A stretch of DNA of 43,380 bases from an uncultured Lachnospiraceae bacterium (GTDB lineage: Bacteria > Bacillota > Clostridia > Lachnospirales > Lachnospiraceae), in the NCBI GenBank assembly GCA_945929965.1, contig CAMEOT010000024.1, forward strand, positions 1 to 43,380, written 5' to 3'. Positions 42,381-43,380 of this stretch are shown piece by piece. Position numbers and translations under genes: made by a program. Every line of letters begins with the position of its first letter. Within the stretch, counting starts at the first letter, position 1. The notes beneath the pieces are model-generated. The model saw only the letters and a list, made by a program, of their open reading frames with translations, searched no databases and was not told the origin of the DNA.

Positions 42381-43331
42381 TTACTCACCCATCTGAATCA
42401 TTGCATTTGCGACAACATCTAACTCATTGCTTCTTGCTTTCCATGTATTATTATCAATAAATGCAGAAACCTGCTTATAGTCATCGGAACTCATAGGAGC
42501 AGTCAATAATGTATCAATAAATTGTAAAAATTCTTCTTTACTATGAGCAGTGAATACCATTGGATAATCTTTTATTTCAGGCAATGCTGTAGTAACAACA
42601 GGTAATGAAGCTCCTAAATATTCAAAGCATTTTAATGGTGAACATGCTTCTGTAACATCGTTTACCACGAATGGAATTATTGCAACATTACACTTTCTTA
42701 AATATGGAATAAGTTCACGATGCGAAATTTGTCCCAAAAACTCAACATTGCTATACTGTTTTAAATTAGCAACAATATTTCTCACATTTCTACCGTCGTC
42801 TTCATCCGAACTAGGTTCATATGCTCCAATCATTAAAAAATCATATTCTGGTCTACTCTGGATTAAGAATGACATAATATCCCAATCAAACCACTCTGGC
42901 CAGATCGCACCAGAGTAGATAACAGTTTTTCTTGATTTTGAATGTCTATATACAACCTCATCATATGATACCGCGAGTTCTTCTGCAAAAGTATTTTTAA
43001 TTGCGTTCGGAATCATGGCAAAAGAGGCATTTGTCTTTTCTGAATTTTTATTAACTAGCCAATTACTAATCGTCATATTTGCTGCAGCATATTTTATATA
43101 GTCGTCCTCAGTACACTCTCCCCAAGGCTGAACTGGAAATCCATCCCAATAATCCATCTGATCATACAGATGAGGAATATGAAGATCACAACATTTTTTC
43201 AAAAAATCAATGTAACTTCCAACAGGATTATGGGATCTTACATAGTCCGGCTTCCATTCATTAAGTAAATAATCTTCTGATACTATGTCATCAGCCTGTG
43301 GATTCATTGCTTCGAAAACTCCAGTATACAT
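42381..43331 (-). CDS. Glycosyltransferase, GT-B fold (GT4-like)
   Basis: A 316-residue protein with the C-terminal half of a GT-B glycosyltransferase: TVIYSGAIWPEWFDWDIM, YDFLMIGAY, VEFLGQISHRELIPYLRKCN, and VTEACSPLKCFEYLGASLPV with the conserved Glu-x7-Glu-like nucleotide-sugar site. The N-terminal half starts inside the first domain (DYVRSHNPVGSYIDFLKKCC), and the usual opening Rossmann strand is missing. The protein is about 50-60 residues shorter than common GT4 enzymes. An in-frame stop lies just upstream of 43331 and no good ribosome-binding site precedes that ATG, so N-terminal loss is possible. The sugar and acceptor are unknown. It is paired with the carbamoyltransferase. Confidence 0.78.
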   Translation of the reverse strand: MYTGVFEAMNPQADDIVSEDYLLNEWKPDYVRSHNPVGSYIDFLKKCCDLHIPHLYDQMDYWDGFPVQPWGECTEDDYIKYAAANMTISNWLVNKNSEKTNASFAMIPNAIKNTFAEELAVSYDEVVYRHSKSRKTVIYSGAIWPEWFDWDIMSFLIQSRPEYDFLMIGAYEPSSDEDDGRNVRNIVANLKQYSNVEFLGQISHRELIPYLRKCNVAIIPFVVNDVTEACSPLKCFEYLGASLPVVTTALPEIKDYPMVFTAHSKEEFLQFIDTLLTAPMSSDDYKQVSAFIDNNTWKARSNELDVVANAMIQMGE

Positions 43332-43380
43332 TGTTTTTTATAATTATAGGGTTCGTTATATATTCAAAAAAATCAGAATC

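Overview
The window is a stretch of Firmicutes chromosome centred on the replication origin. It is most likely from the class Clostridia, family Lachnospiraceae. The core order is dnaA-dnaN-S4 protein-recF-gyrB-gyrA on the minus strand and rpmH-rnpA-yidD-yidC-jag-mnmE-mnmG-rsmG on the plus strand. It continues with parS sites, parA (soj), parB (spo0J), a DUF4446 protein, serS and a DUF3881 protein. The last two families, and the long C-terminal extension on the RlmD-type methyltransferase, point to Lachnospiraceae. The genus is not resolved.

Layout. (1) 1-1660: a decayed large serine recombinase lies at the 3' end of an RlmD-type rRNA methyltransferase gene, apparently the remnant of an integrated element. 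(2) 1662-7125, minus strand: RlmD-type methyltransferase, flavo-diiron protein, YhaM-type exoribonuclease, and a membrane-anchored HtrA-like protein that has lost all three catalytic residues. (3) 7225-11942, plus strand: mutS2 with a small leader ORF, then an OmpR-type two-component pair closed by a terminator. (4) 11945-22949, minus strand: a nuclease-like unknown protein, a CPA2 antiporter, gyrA, gyrB, recF, the S4 protein, dnaN and dnaA. (5) about 22950-23340 and 21305-21584: a bipartite oriC with DnaA boxes on both sides of dnaA. (6) 23504-30524, plus strand: rpmH to rsmG, for ribosomal protein synthesis, RNase P, membrane insertion and tRNA modification. (7) 30587-30816: a promoter-like sequence and a 194-bp structured element bounded by inverted and direct repeats. 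(8) 30867-32265: a soluble NarL/DegU-type two-component pair, followed by a YbaK gene on the other strand. (9) 32917-35178: two perfect parS palindromes, a short FakA-like domain protein, parA and parB. (10) 35218-39113: DUF4446 protein, HD-GYP protein, serS and DUF3881 protein.

(11) 39114-43380 is accessory DNA. Two tRNA-Arg-like but non-canonical RNA segments sit behind one promoter. They are followed by a terminator-like hairpin, a normal tRNA-Arg(CCU), and a cluster of GCTAAT repeats resembling recombinase arm sites. Then come mobile-element genes: two small Cys-rich proteins and a ParB-like protein. The ParB-like gene runs head-on into a carbamoyltransferase gene. Both appear to lose their C-termini at one breakpoint near 41404. 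A glycosyltransferase upstream of the carbamoyltransferase suggests a surface polysaccharide locus.

Functionally, most of the window is replication initiation (DnaA, DnaN, RecF, gyrase), origin segregation (ParAB-parS) and the ribosome/membrane-insertion core. The less ordinary items are the two structured non-coding regions (30609-30816 and 39160-39492), the dead HtrA-like protein, the acidic insertion in GyrB, and the double-truncation junction. All calls come from reading the sequence; no database search was run.
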